Assembly: GCA_039029355.1 (NCBI GenBank)
Contig: JBCCGI010000075.1
Coordinates: 1-39,987 of the forward strand
Reading direction: 5' to 3'
DNA from: JBCCGI01 sp039029355
Lineage (GTDB): Bacteria; Planctomycetota; UBA1135; GCA-002686595
Length of the DNA: 39,987 bases
How positions within the stretch are numbered: position 1 is the stretch's first letter; every line of letters begins with the position of its first letter. Made by a program: the position numbers and the translations under genes. The notes beneath the pieces are model-generated. The model had not been told where the DNA came from. It did not search any database and saw only the letters and a list, made by a program, of their open reading frames with translations. Shown here piece by piece: positions 25,816-33,353 of this stretch.

Positions 25816-25826
25816 GGGGCTGAGTC

Positions 25827-27365
25827 ATGGCACCCACGAAGGCTCAGAGGGCGCTCGCCGCCCTGATTCCGTTCGCAGCCGGCGCGGCCTTCCTGGGCGC
25901 GTCGCTCGTGCCGTGGATGCACCTGGTGGGCCCCGGCTACCTGGCGCGCTTCGCCGGCTTCGCGGCGGGGCTGGCGGTGGTCGCGGCGCTCGTCGGGGCG
26001 GTCCTGCGCCGGGCCCTGCGCCGGGAGGGAGCGCTCCCGGCGATGCTCGGCGCGGCCCTCGTCTTCGTCCCCACGTGGTTCTGGAACCGCGTCGGCGAGA
26101 TCGACGTGATCCTGCTGCACGTCGACACGCTGCGGGCCGACCACTGCTCGGTCTACGGCTACGAGCGCCGCACCACGCCCCACCTCGAGCGCTTCGCCGC
26201 CGAGCACGCGGTGCTCTTCCGCACCTTCATCGCCCAGTCGGCCGGCACCGACAAGTCCACGCCCGCGATCCTCGCGAGCATCTACCCGTCGATGTTCTAC
26301 GACCCGGGTACCGACGGGTCGAACTTCCTGGTGCCCGACCGCTTCCCCCTGGCGGGCGAGTACCTGCGCGACGCGGGCTACGTCAGCCTCGGCTTCTCGT
26401 CCAATCCCGTGATCGGCTCGCGCTACAACTACCCGCGCGGCTTCACGCACTTCGAGGAGCTGTGGCACGACGAGCCACGCCCCGCCGCGCTCGTCTCCCA
26501 CCTGCGCTCGCGCATCGAAGCGCTCGACCGGCACTACTTCTACTTCGGCCTGATCCTCGACCCGCACTCGCCCTACGCCCCCGCCGAGGGCTTCAACGTG
26601 TACGCCGAGGACCCCGCGCTGACGTACGAGGAGATCGGCCAGCGGGTCTTCGCCGGCGACGACCTGGAGCTCTACCTGCGCCCCAGCATCGACCTCTACG
26701 ACGGTGAGATCCTCGAGGTCGACGCCGCGCTCGGCACGCTGATCGAGTGGCTCGAGGAGAGCGGCCGCATGGACCACACGATGCTGATCGTGACGTCCGA
26801 CCACGGCGAGGCGTTCCTCGAGCACGGCTTCATCGGCCACGGCGGCACGCTCTTCGAAGAGGTGATCCACGTGCCGCTCCTGTGGAGCTTCCCCTCGCCG
26901 CTACGCTTTCCGCGCCTCGAACCCAGCGTCCGTGACGTGGCGCCGGTCGCGAGCCAGGTCGACCTCCTGCCCACGATCCTGGGCTTCCTCGGCCAGGACA
27001 TCCCGCGCGACACGATCCAGGGCGACGACCTGACCCCGCGCCTCTTCGGGCGTGAGCCGTGGCCCGAGCGGGCGATCCTCTCCGAGGAGCTCGGCGACGG
27101 CGTCGAGACGCGCAGCCTGCGCTCGGACCGCTACAAGCTGGTCGAGCGCAGGAACGAGGACGGGACCTGGACGCGGGTCGTGGTCGACCTCGTCGCGAGC
27201 CCGGACGAGCGCGACCTGGTCGCCGAGGGTGAGCTGGTCGAGCGCCTGCTCGCCGACCTCCACGCGCGCCTGGACGCGGCGCGCGGGCACTACGCCCCCA
27301 AGGAGCAGGCGCAGGCGCTGACGGCGGACGAGGCGCAGGAGCTCCGCGACCTCGGCTACTTCTAG
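25827..27365 (+). CDS. Membrane-anchored sulfatase/alkaline-phosphatase superfamily protein
   Basis: About 512 residues from ATG 25827. Three N-terminal hydrophobic helices (about residues 8-30, 38-60 and 70-87) anchor a periplasmic domain starting VILLHVDTLRADHCSVYGYE, with metal-ligand Asp100. The second metal region is TSDHGEAFLEHGFIGHGG. Where sulfatases carry C/S-x-P-x-R, this protein reads DKSTPAILASIYPS: Ser144-Thr-Pro-Ala-Ile, so there is no cysteine for formylglycine and no arginine. It is therefore more likely a phospho- or phosphoglycerol-transferase-like relative, or uses Ser/Thr directly, than a Cys-type sulfatase. The C-terminus ends LRDLGYF, as in many planctomycete sulfatases ('LRALGYL'). 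It converges on the biotin-carrier gene across a strong hairpin. Confidence 0.85.
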   Translation: MAPTKAQRALAALIPFAAGAAFLGASLVPWMHLVGPGYLARFAGFAAGLAVVAALVGAVLRRALRREGALPAMLGAALVFVPTWFWNRVGEIDVILLHVDTLRADHCSVYGYERRTTPHLERFAAEHAVLFRTFIAQSAGTDKSTPAILASIYPSMFYDPGTDGSNFLVPDRFPLAGEYLRDAGYVSLGFSSNPVIGSRYNYPRGFTHFEELWHDEPRPAALVSHLRSRIEALDRHYFYFGLILDPHSPYAPAEGFNVYAEDPALTYEEIGQRVFAGDDLELYLRPSIDLYDGEILEVDAALGTLIEWLEESGRMDHTMLIVTSDHGEAFLEHGFIGHGGTLFEEVIHVPLLWSFPSPLRFPRLEPSVRDVAPVASQVDLLPTILGFLGQDIPRDTIQGDDLTPRLFGREPWPERAILSEELGDGVETRSLRSDRYKLVERRNEDGTWTRVVVDLVASPDERDLVAEGELVERLLADLHARLDAARGHYAPKEQAQALTADEAQELRDLGYF

Positions 27366-27415
27366 TGGGGTGTCGCGGCAGCTCGATGCAGAAGTTCCGC
27401 GCGACACCCCACTAG
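27362..27415. terminator. Perfect 16-bp inverted repeat between convergent genes
   Basis: CTAGTGGGGTGTCGCG (27362-27377) and CGCGACACCCCACTAG (27400-27415) are exact reverse complements around a 22-base spacer. The left arm includes the sulfatase-like stop codon TAG; the right arm ends 6 bases before the biotin-carrier stop. It is well placed as a bidirectional terminator, though without T-runs. Confidence 0.75.
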
Positions 27416-27421
27416 GGCGCG

Positions 27422-27928
27422 CTACTCGCTCACGAGCGTGATGAGCTTCGCCCCGCTCGCGACCGCCTCGCCCGCCTCGACGTGCAGACGCTTCACGCGG
27501 CCCGCGGACGGCGCCTCGATCTCGTTCTGCATCTTCATCGCCTCGAGGATCAGGAGCGGCTGCCCCTCCTCGACCGTGTCGCCCTCGGCGACGAGGAGCT
27601 CGACGACCACGCCGGGCATGACGCTCTTCACGTCGCCGCCGGACTTCGCGCGCTCGCGCTCGGCGGCGTGAGCCGCGCGCTCGCGCTCGTCCTCGACCTC
27701 GACGCGGTAGAGGTGCCCCGCCACGGTGACGGTGCTCTCCTGCGTGGTGCCTTCGATCGAGACGGCGTAGGCGTGGTCGCCGACGAAGAGCGCGACCTGG
27801 CCCAGCCGATCGACCTCCTCGTGGCGGACCTCGATCGGGGCGCCGTCGAGCGTTACCTCGAGGCGGCCCCGGCGTTCGGTGAGGACGACCTCGCGCTCGC
27901 GGCCGTTGACGGTCACGAAGTACTTCAT
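27422..27928 (-). CDS. Biotin carboxyl carrier protein of an acyl-CoA carboxylase
   Basis: About 168 residues from ATG 27928, overlapping the biotin carboxylase stop as ATGA. The N-terminal 95 residues (MKYFVTVNGREREVVLTERR) form a beta-rich docking segment followed by a charged Glu/Arg linker. The biotinyl domain occupies about 100-168: VMPGVVVELLVAEGDTVEEG and LILEAMKMQNEIEAPSAGRV, with the biotin-accepting Lys132 in the AMKM motif. It shuttles CO2 between the biotin carboxylase and carboxyltransferase encoded immediately upstream. In many propionyl-CoA carboxylases this domain is fused to the carboxylase; here it is a separate small gene. Last gene of the operon. Confidence 0.94.
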   Translation of the reverse strand: MKYFVTVNGREREVVLTERRGRLEVTLDGAPIEVRHEEVDRLGQVALFVGDHAYAVSIEGTTQESTVTVAGHLYRVEVEDERERAAHAAERERAKSGGDVKSVMPGVVVELLVAEGDTVEEGQPLLILEAMKMQNEIEAPSAGRVKRLHVEAGEAVASGAKLITLVSE

Positions 27929-29460
27929 CGCACGCCCTCCTCGCTGCCCGCGCGCCCGGCGGGCGTCTGGGCGGGGTACTCGGTCTTGCCGGCGAGGCCG
28001 CGGCGCAGCCACGCGGTGCGGTCGGAGGCCGACGGCTCGAGCGCCGTGCGCCGCGCGGTGTGCCAGCGGTGGATCGCGGCGGCGACCGCGGCCGCGTCGG
28101 CGCGGTCGCCCTCGACCACGGCGGTCAGGTCCATCGACTCCAGGAGGTGCGTGTCGAAGTCGCCGCTCCGGAAGCGCTCCTCTTCGAGCACCGCCAGCGC
28201 GGCCGGCACGCCGGTGCGGACGCCGCCGACGTTCAGCTCCTGCAGCGTGCGATGCATGCGCTCGATCGCGCCGGCGCGGTCGTGCGCCCAGATGATGACC
28301 TTGGCCAGCATCGGGTCGTAGTTCAGGCCGACCTCCATGCCGCGGTAGAGGCAGGAGTCGATCCGCACCCAGGGCCCGCCGGGCAGGCGCAGGTTGTGGA
28401 TCGTGCCGGTCGACGGCAGGAAGCCGTTGGACGGGTCCTCGGCGTTCACGCGCACCTCGATCGAGTGGCCGTGGAAGGCGACGTCGTCCTGGGTGTGCTC
28501 GAGGCGCTCGCCGGAGGCGACGCGCAGCTGCTCGCGCACGAGGTCGATGCCGGTGACCATCTCGGTCACGGGGTGCTCGACCTGCAGGCGCGTGTTCATC
28601 TCGAGGAAGAAGAACTCCCCGTTCGACCACAGGAACTCGACCGTCCCCGCACCCTCGTAGTCGACGGCGCGACCGGCGCGCAGCGCGGTCTCGCCCATCT
28701 GGGCGCGGACCTCCTCGTCGACGATCGGTGAGGGCGCCTCCTCGACCAGCTTCTGGTGTCGGCGCTGGACCGAGCACTCACGCTCGCCTAGGTGGACCGC
28801 GCCGCCGTGGCCGTCGAACATCACCTGGATCTCGATGTGGCGCGGACGGTCGAGGTAACGCTCCAGATAGATGCGGCCGTCGCCGAAGGCCGACACCGCC
28901 TCGCCCGACGCGGTGCGGAACGCGCCGGCCATCTCGGCCGGCTCGCGCACGATGCGGATGCCCTTGCCGCCGCCGCCGGCCGCGGCCTTGAGCGCGATCG
29001 GGTAGCCGATGTCCTCCGCCGCGGCGACCGCCTGATCGGCGTCGTCGACCGGGTCGGTCAGGCCGGGCACGACCGGCACGCCGGCTTCCTTCATGATGCG
29101 CCGGCTGATGATCTTGTCGCCCATCGACCGGATCGCGCCGGGCGGCGGACCGATCCAGGCCAGGCCGGCCTCGGTGACGCGCTCGGCGAAGGCCGCGTTC
29201 TCGGACAGGAAGCCGTAGCCGGGGTGGATCGCCTCGGCGCCGGTCCGGCGGGCGGCCTCGAGGATCTTGTCCATGTCGAGGTACGACTCCGAAGGCAGCG
29301 AGCCGCCGAGGCCGACCGCGATGTCGGCCAGCCGCGTGTGCAGCGCGCGCTTGTCGAAGTCGGAGTAGACGGAGACGCACTCGACGCCCATCTCGCGGGC
29401 GGTGCGCATGACGCGGAGGGCGATCTCGCCCCGGTTGGCGATAAGGATGCGCTTGAACAT
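27925..29460 (-). CDS. Biotin carboxylase subunit of acyl-CoA (propionyl-CoA) carboxylase
   Basis: About 511 residues from ATG 29460, which shares one base with the carboxyltransferase stop (TGATG). The ATP-grasp enzyme carboxylates biotin using bicarbonate. Seen: MFKRILIANRGEIALRVMRT, IHPGYGFLSENAAFAE, the glycine-rich ATP loop KAAAGGGGKGIRIV, HIEIQVMFDGHG, ERECSVQRRHQKLVEEAPSP, and the metal and catalytic region FFLEMNTRLQVEHPVTEMVT. Lengths of AccC-type subunits are about 450; the extra 55 C-terminal residues (TALEPSASDRTAWLRRGLAG) are not part of the core domain. Context with the methylmalonyl-CoA mutase and epimerase makes propionyl-CoA the likely substrate. Confidence 0.94.
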   Translation of the reverse strand: MFKRILIANRGEIALRVMRTAREMGVECVSVYSDFDKRALHTRLADIAVGLGGSLPSESYLDMDKILEAARRTGAEAIHPGYGFLSENAAFAERVTEAGLAWIGPPPGAIRSMGDKIISRRIMKEAGVPVVPGLTDPVDDADQAVAAAEDIGYPIALKAAAGGGGKGIRIVREPAEMAGAFRTASGEAVSAFGDGRIYLERYLDRPRHIEIQVMFDGHGGAVHLGERECSVQRRHQKLVEEAPSPIVDEEVRAQMGETALRAGRAVDYEGAGTVEFLWSNGEFFFLEMNTRLQVEHPVTEMVTGIDLVREQLRVASGERLEHTQDDVAFHGHSIEVRVNAEDPSNGFLPSTGTIHNLRLPGGPWVRIDSCLYRGMEVGLNYDPMLAKVIIWAHDRAGAIERMHRTLQELNVGGVRTGVPAALAVLEEERFRSGDFDTHLLESMDLTAVVEGDRADAAAVAAAIHRWHTARRTALEPSASDRTAWLRRGLAGKTEYPAQTPAGRAGSEEGVR

Positions 29461-31010
29461 CAGAGCGGGATGTTCCCGTGCTTGCGCGTCGGGCGCGCCT
29501 CGACCTTGGTCTTGAGCAGCTCGAGCGAGCGGATCAGGTAGGGCCGCGTCGTACGCGCTTCGATCACGTCGTCCACGTAGCCGCGCGCGGCGGCCATGTA
29601 GGGGTTGTTGAAGGTCTCCTCGTACTCGGCGGCCTTCTGCGCTTCGACGGCGGCCGGGTCGTCGGCGGCCTGGATCTCGCGGCGGTGGATGATGCGGGCC
29701 GCGCCGGCCGCCCCCATCACGGCGATCATCGCGCCCGGCCAAGCCAGGTTGATGTCGCCGCGCACGTGCTTCGAGGACATCACGTCGTACGCGCCGCCGT
29801 AGGCCTTGCGCGTGATTACCGTCAGCTTGGGCACGGTCGCCTCGCAGTAGGCGTACAGCAGCTTGGCGCCGTGCAGGATGATGCCGCCGTACTCCTGCTC
29901 GGTGCCCGGCAGGAACCCGGGCACGTCCTCGAAGGTGACCAGCGGGATGTTGAAGGCGTCGCAGAAGCGGATGAAGCGCGCGCCCTTGATCGATGCGTCG
30001 ATGTCGAGGCAGCCCGCGAGCACCGCCGGCTGGTTCGCCACGATGCCGACCACGTGGCCGCCCAGGCGCGCGAAGCCGACGACGATGTTGCGGGCGTAGC
30101 CCGCGTGAACCTCCAGGAAAGACCCCTCGTCGACGACGAGCTGGATCACCTTGTTGATGTCGTAGGGCTTGGTCGAGTCCTCGGGCACGAGCTCGTCCAG
30201 CGCCGGCTCCTCGCGGTCGCGCGGGTCGTCGGTCTCGACGTAGGGCGGCGCCTCGGCGTTGTTCAGCGGCAGGTAGGACAGCAGCCGCCGCAGGAGCGCG
30301 AGGCACGAGCGGTCGTCCGGCGACGTGAAGCCCGCCACGCCCGAGCGCGTCGCGTGGACCTCGGCGCCACCGAGCTCCTCGGACGTCACCTCCTCGTGCG
30401 TCACCGTCTTGACCACGTCGGGCCCGGTGATGTGCATGTACGAGCTGCCCTCGACCATGCAGATGAAGTCGGTGATCGCCGGGCTGTAGACCGCGCCGCC
30501 CGCGCAGGGGCCCATGATGGCCGAGATCTGCGGCACGACGCCCGAGGCCTGGGTGTTGCGCCAGAAGATCTCGGCGTAGCCGCCGAGGCTCTTCACGCCC
30601 TCCTGGATGCGCGCGCCGCCGGAGTCGTTGAGGCCGACGATCGGCACGCCGACCTTCAGCGCCATGTCCATGACCTTGCAGATCTTCTCGGCGTTGGTCT
30701 CCGAGAGCGACCCGCCGAAGACCGTGAAGTCCTGGCTGTAGAGGTAGACCGGCCGGCCGTCGATGTGCGCGTGGCCGCAGACGACGCCGTCGCCGAGGAT
30801 CTTCTGCTTCTCCATGCCGAAGTCGGCACAGCGGTGCGTCACGAAGCGGTCGATCTCGACGAAGGAGCCCTCGTCCACGAACAGGTCGATGCGCTCACGC
30901 GCGGTGAGCTTGCCCTTGGAGTGCTGCGCCTCGATGCGCTTGTCGCCGCCTCCCAGTCGAGAGGCGGCGCGCATCTCGTGCAGTTGCTCCAGCGGAGTCG
31001 TCTCCGTCAT
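29460..31010 (-). CDS. pccB: Propionyl-CoA carboxylase beta (carboxyltransferase) subunit
   Basis: About 516 residues from ATG 31010, the usual family length. It transfers CO2 from carboxybiotin to propionyl-CoA, giving methylmalonyl-CoA. The crotonase-like double domain is intact: KGKLTARERIDLFVDEGSF, SQDFTVFGGSLSETNAEKIC, GLNDSGGARIQEGVKSLGGY, the first oxyanion hole in IMGPCAGGAVYSPAITDF, FEDVPGFLPGTEQEYGGIIL, and the second oxyanion hole in TRKAYGGAYDVMSSKHVRGD. These motifs are closest to propionyl-CoA carboxylase beta chains. It lies 29 bases after the epimerase gene. Confidence 0.95.
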   Translation of the reverse strand: MTETTPLEQLHEMRAASRLGGGDKRIEAQHSKGKLTARERIDLFVDEGSFVEIDRFVTHRCADFGMEKQKILGDGVVCGHAHIDGRPVYLYSQDFTVFGGSLSETNAEKICKVMDMALKVGVPIVGLNDSGGARIQEGVKSLGGYAEIFWRNTQASGVVPQISAIMGPCAGGAVYSPAITDFICMVEGSSYMHITGPDVVKTVTHEEVTSEELGGAEVHATRSGVAGFTSPDDRSCLALLRRLLSYLPLNNAEAPPYVETDDPRDREEPALDELVPEDSTKPYDINKVIQLVVDEGSFLEVHAGYARNIVVGFARLGGHVVGIVANQPAVLAGCLDIDASIKGARFIRFCDAFNIPLVTFEDVPGFLPGTEQEYGGIILHGAKLLYAYCEATVPKLTVITRKAYGGAYDVMSSKHVRGDINLAWPGAMIAVMGAAGAARIIHRREIQAADDPAAVEAQKAAEYEETFNNPYMAAARGYVDDVIEARTTRPYLIRSLELLKTKVEARPTRKHGNIPL

Positions 31011-31039
31011 CGTTGCTCCAGTGCGGTTGGTTGGGGTCC

Positions 31040-31480
31040 TCAGGCCGGATCGGATGCGGGAACCTCGACCAACTCGGTCAAGACCCCGCCGGTGGCCTTG
31101 GGGTGAACGAAAGCGATCCGCGTGCCGTGGGCGCCCGGACGGGGTTCCTCGTCGATCAGGCGCAGCCCCGCCGCCTTGAGGCGCTCGATGGCCGCCGCGA
31201 CGTCGTCGACGCGCCATGCGACGTGGTGCATGCCGCCGCCGCGCTGCTCCAAGAAGCGCGTCACGGGCGAGTCCGGCGCCGCCGGCTCGACCAGCTCGAT
31301 GCGCTGCCCGCCGGCGTAGCAGACCAGCACGTTGACCTTCTGGTCGGCCACGTGCTCGACCTCGGACTCGGCGAGCCCGAGCACGCCGACGTAGGTCTTG
31401 CGCGCCTCCTCGATCGAGGGCACGACGATCGCGACGTGGTGCAGCTCGCGCACCACCTGGGCCAGGGGTCCATCGACCAT
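31040..31480 (-). CDS. mce: Methylmalonyl-CoA epimerase
   Basis: About 146 residues from ATG 31480, starting 2 bases after the mutase stop. A vicinal-oxygen-chelate fold enzyme interconverting (S)- and (R)-methylmalonyl-CoA. Metal ligands can be read as His in ELHHVAIVVPSIEEA, His in GGGMHHVAWRVDD and Glu in GGVLTELVEV; QRIELVEPAAPDSPVTRFLE is the conserved middle segment. Length matches characterised epimerases (about 140-150). It links the carboxylase product to the mutase substrate encoded on either side. Confidence 0.93.
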   Translation of the reverse strand: MVDGPLAQVVRELHHVAIVVPSIEEARKTYVGVLGLAESEVEHVADQKVNVLVCYAGGQRIELVEPAAPDSPVTRFLEQRGGGMHHVAWRVDDVAAAIERLKAAGLRLIDEEPRPGAHGTRIAFVHPKATGGVLTELVEVPASDPA

Positions 31481-31482
31481 GG

Positions 31483-33138
31483 CTAGAGCACCTCCGGGGG
31501 AACGTAGCGGCCGAAGACCTGCTCCAGCTCGGCGCAGATCTCGCCGACGGTCGCATAGGCCTCGACGGCCGCCAGGATCGGCGGCATCAGGTTCGCGGTG
31601 CCGCGGGCCGCCTCGCCCACGGCGGCGAGCGCCGCCTCGACCGCGGCCCCATCGCGCTCGGCGCGCACGGCGGCCAGGTCGGCGAGGACCTCGTCGCGCG
31701 CGCTGGCGTCGGGCTGGAAGATGGTCGGCGCGGGCTCCTCGACCTGGTAGCGGTTGACGCCGACGACCACCTGATCGCCGGCCTCGACCTGGCGCTGCCA
31801 CTCCATCGCGCTGCGGTGGATCTCGCGCTGCATGAAGCCGCGCTCGATCGCCGCCACGGCGCCGCCCATCTCGTCGATGCGGCCCATCAACGCGTGCGCC
31901 TCGGCTTCCAGGCGATCGGTTAGATCCTCGATCAGAGGCGAGCCGCCCAGCGGATCGACCACGTCGGCGACGCCGGACTCGCCCGCCAGCACCTGCTGGG
32001 TGCGCAGCGCGAGCCGCGCCGAGGTCTCGGTGGGCAGCGACAGGGCCTCGTCGCGCGAGTTCGTGTGGAGCGACTGCGTCCCCCCCAGGATCGCCGCCAG
32101 GGCCTGGACCGTGACGCGCACGACGTTGTTGTCGGGCTGCTGGCTGGTCAGCATCGAGCCGGCGGTCTGGGTGTGGAACCGCAGCATCCAGCTCTTCTCG
32201 CTCTTGGCGCCGAACTCCTCGCGCATGATGCGCGCCCACATACGCCGCGCCGCGCGGAACTTCGCCACCTCCTCGAAGAGGTGGTTGTGAGCGTTGAAGA
32301 AGAAGGAGAGCCGCGGCGCGAACTCGTCGACGCCGAGCCCGGCCTCGATCGCCGCGCCGACGTAGGTGCGGCCGTTCGCGAGCGTGAAGGCCAGCTCCTG
32401 GATCGCGGTCGAGCCCGCCTCGCGGATGTGGTAGCCGGAGATCGAGATGGTGTTCCAGGCCGGCACCTCGGCGCGGCAGAAGGCCATCACGTCGGTCACC
32501 AGCCGGAGCGAGGGCGTCGCCGGGAAGCGGTAGTTCCCGCGTGCGACGTACTCCTTAAGGATGTCGTTCTGAATCGTGCCGCGGATGCGGTCGGGCGCCA
32601 CGCCCTGCCGCCGCGCCAGCGCGACGTACATCGCGAGCAGGACGCCGGCCGTGGCGTTGATGGTCATCGAGGTCGAGACCTCGCCCAGCGGGATGCCCTC
32701 CAGCAGGCGCTCCATGTCGCGCAGGCTGTTGACGGGCACGCCGACCTTGCCGACCTCGAACTCGGCCAGCGGGTGGTCCGAGTCGTAGCCGATCTGCGTA
32801 GGCAGATCGAACGCGGTCGACAGCCCGGTCTGCCCCGAATCCAGGAGCATGCGGAAGCGGCGGTTGGTCTCGCGCGCGCTCGAGAAGCCGGCGTATTGCC
32901 GCATCGTCCAGAGCCGCCCGCGGTACATCGTCGGGCGGATGCCGCGCGTGTACGGGTAGCGGCCGGGCAGGCCCTCGTCCGCGCCCGGAGCGCAGTAGAG
33001 CGGCTCCAGGGACAGGCCCGAGCCGGTGGCGAAGGACTCGCTCCGCTCGGGGCGGCGCTCGACCTCGGGCCCCCAGGTCTCCTCACGCCACGCGGAGGCG
33101 GGGTCGACGGGCTGATTCTCCGCGGGTCCTTCGCTCAC
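31483..33138 (-). CDS. Methylmalonyl-CoA mutase, large catalytic subunit without B12 domain
   Basis: About 551 residues from GTG 33138. The TIM-barrel half converts methylmalonyl-CoA to succinyl-CoA. Seen: YPYTRGIRPTMYRGRLWTMR, TAFDLPTQIGYDSDHPLAEF, TIQNDILKEYVARGNY, SISGYHIREAGSTAIQE, FFFNAHNHLFEEVAKFRAAR and GGTQSLHTNSRDEALSLPT. Tyr82 (RQYAGF) and Arg200 correspond to Tyr89 and Arg207 of the Propionibacterium enzyme, which hold the substrate carboxylate; isobutyryl-CoA mutases have Phe and Gln there. This supports methylmalonyl specificity. The protein ends at GRYVPPEVL, so the cobalamin-binding domain is a separate subunit not encoded in this window; no MeaB-type chaperone is present either. 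First gene of the operon. Confidence 0.95.
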   Translation of the reverse strand: MSEGPAENQPVDPASAWREETWGPEVERRPERSESFATGSGLSLEPLYCAPGADEGLPGRYPYTRGIRPTMYRGRLWTMRQYAGFSSARETNRRFRMLLDSGQTGLSTAFDLPTQIGYDSDHPLAEFEVGKVGVPVNSLRDMERLLEGIPLGEVSTSMTINATAGVLLAMYVALARRQGVAPDRIRGTIQNDILKEYVARGNYRFPATPSLRLVTDVMAFCRAEVPAWNTISISGYHIREAGSTAIQELAFTLANGRTYVGAAIEAGLGVDEFAPRLSFFFNAHNHLFEEVAKFRAARRMWARIMREEFGAKSEKSWMLRFHTQTAGSMLTSQQPDNNVVRVTVQALAAILGGTQSLHTNSRDEALSLPTETSARLALRTQQVLAGESGVADVVDPLGGSPLIEDLTDRLEAEAHALMGRIDEMGGAVAAIERGFMQREIHRSAMEWQRQVEAGDQVVVGVNRYQVEEPAPTIFQPDASARDEVLADLAAVRAERDGAAVEAALAAVGEAARGTANLMPPILAAVEAYATVGEICAELEQVFGRYVPPEVL

Positions 33139-33222
33139 GTCTTCGAAAGTTGGGGGGGGGCGGCGCCGGGGCCGCGTGGGTCGGGGATGGGGCAGGGCTC
33201 GTGGCCGCCGCGAGGGGCGGGG

Positions 33223-33251
33223 ATTCTATCCCGCGCCAGCGGGCCCAACAA
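33223..33251 (-). promoter_or_regulatory. Sigma-70-type promoter of the methylmalonyl-CoA operon
   Basis: On the minus strand TTGTTG (33251-33246) and TAGAAT (33228-33223) are spaced by exactly 17 bases, with TAGAAT differing from the -10 consensus by one base. Transcription would start about 80 bases before GTG 33138. The 33139-33353 gap otherwise shows a G-run and GC-rich sequence but no gene. Confidence 0.55.
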
Positions 33252-33353
33252 TTCCGCGCGTCCGAGGCGGGCGTCCCGACCCCGCCGGGGGGTCGAATAC
33301 TGCTCTCGAGGCACCGTATCCTCGGCGTCCCCCACCGCGACCGCCTCCGATCC

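Noticed and set aside
24227..26707. An 826-codon plus-strand open frame across the DUF1028 and sulfatase-like genes
   Set aside because: It is low-complexity, crosses a promoter region, and overlaps two well-supported genes. It is a shadow.
31483..33138. Possibility that the mutase is an isobutyryl- or 2-hydroxyisobutyryl-CoA mutase
   Set aside because: The residues equivalent to Tyr89 and Arg207 of methylmalonyl-CoA mutase are kept (Tyr82, Arg200), and the epimerase and carboxylase genes are adjacent.
33139..33353. Cobalamin riboswitch upstream of the mutase operon
   Set aside because: The leader between the predicted transcription start and GTG 33138 is about 80 bases and shows no recognisable B12-box, which is too short for that element.
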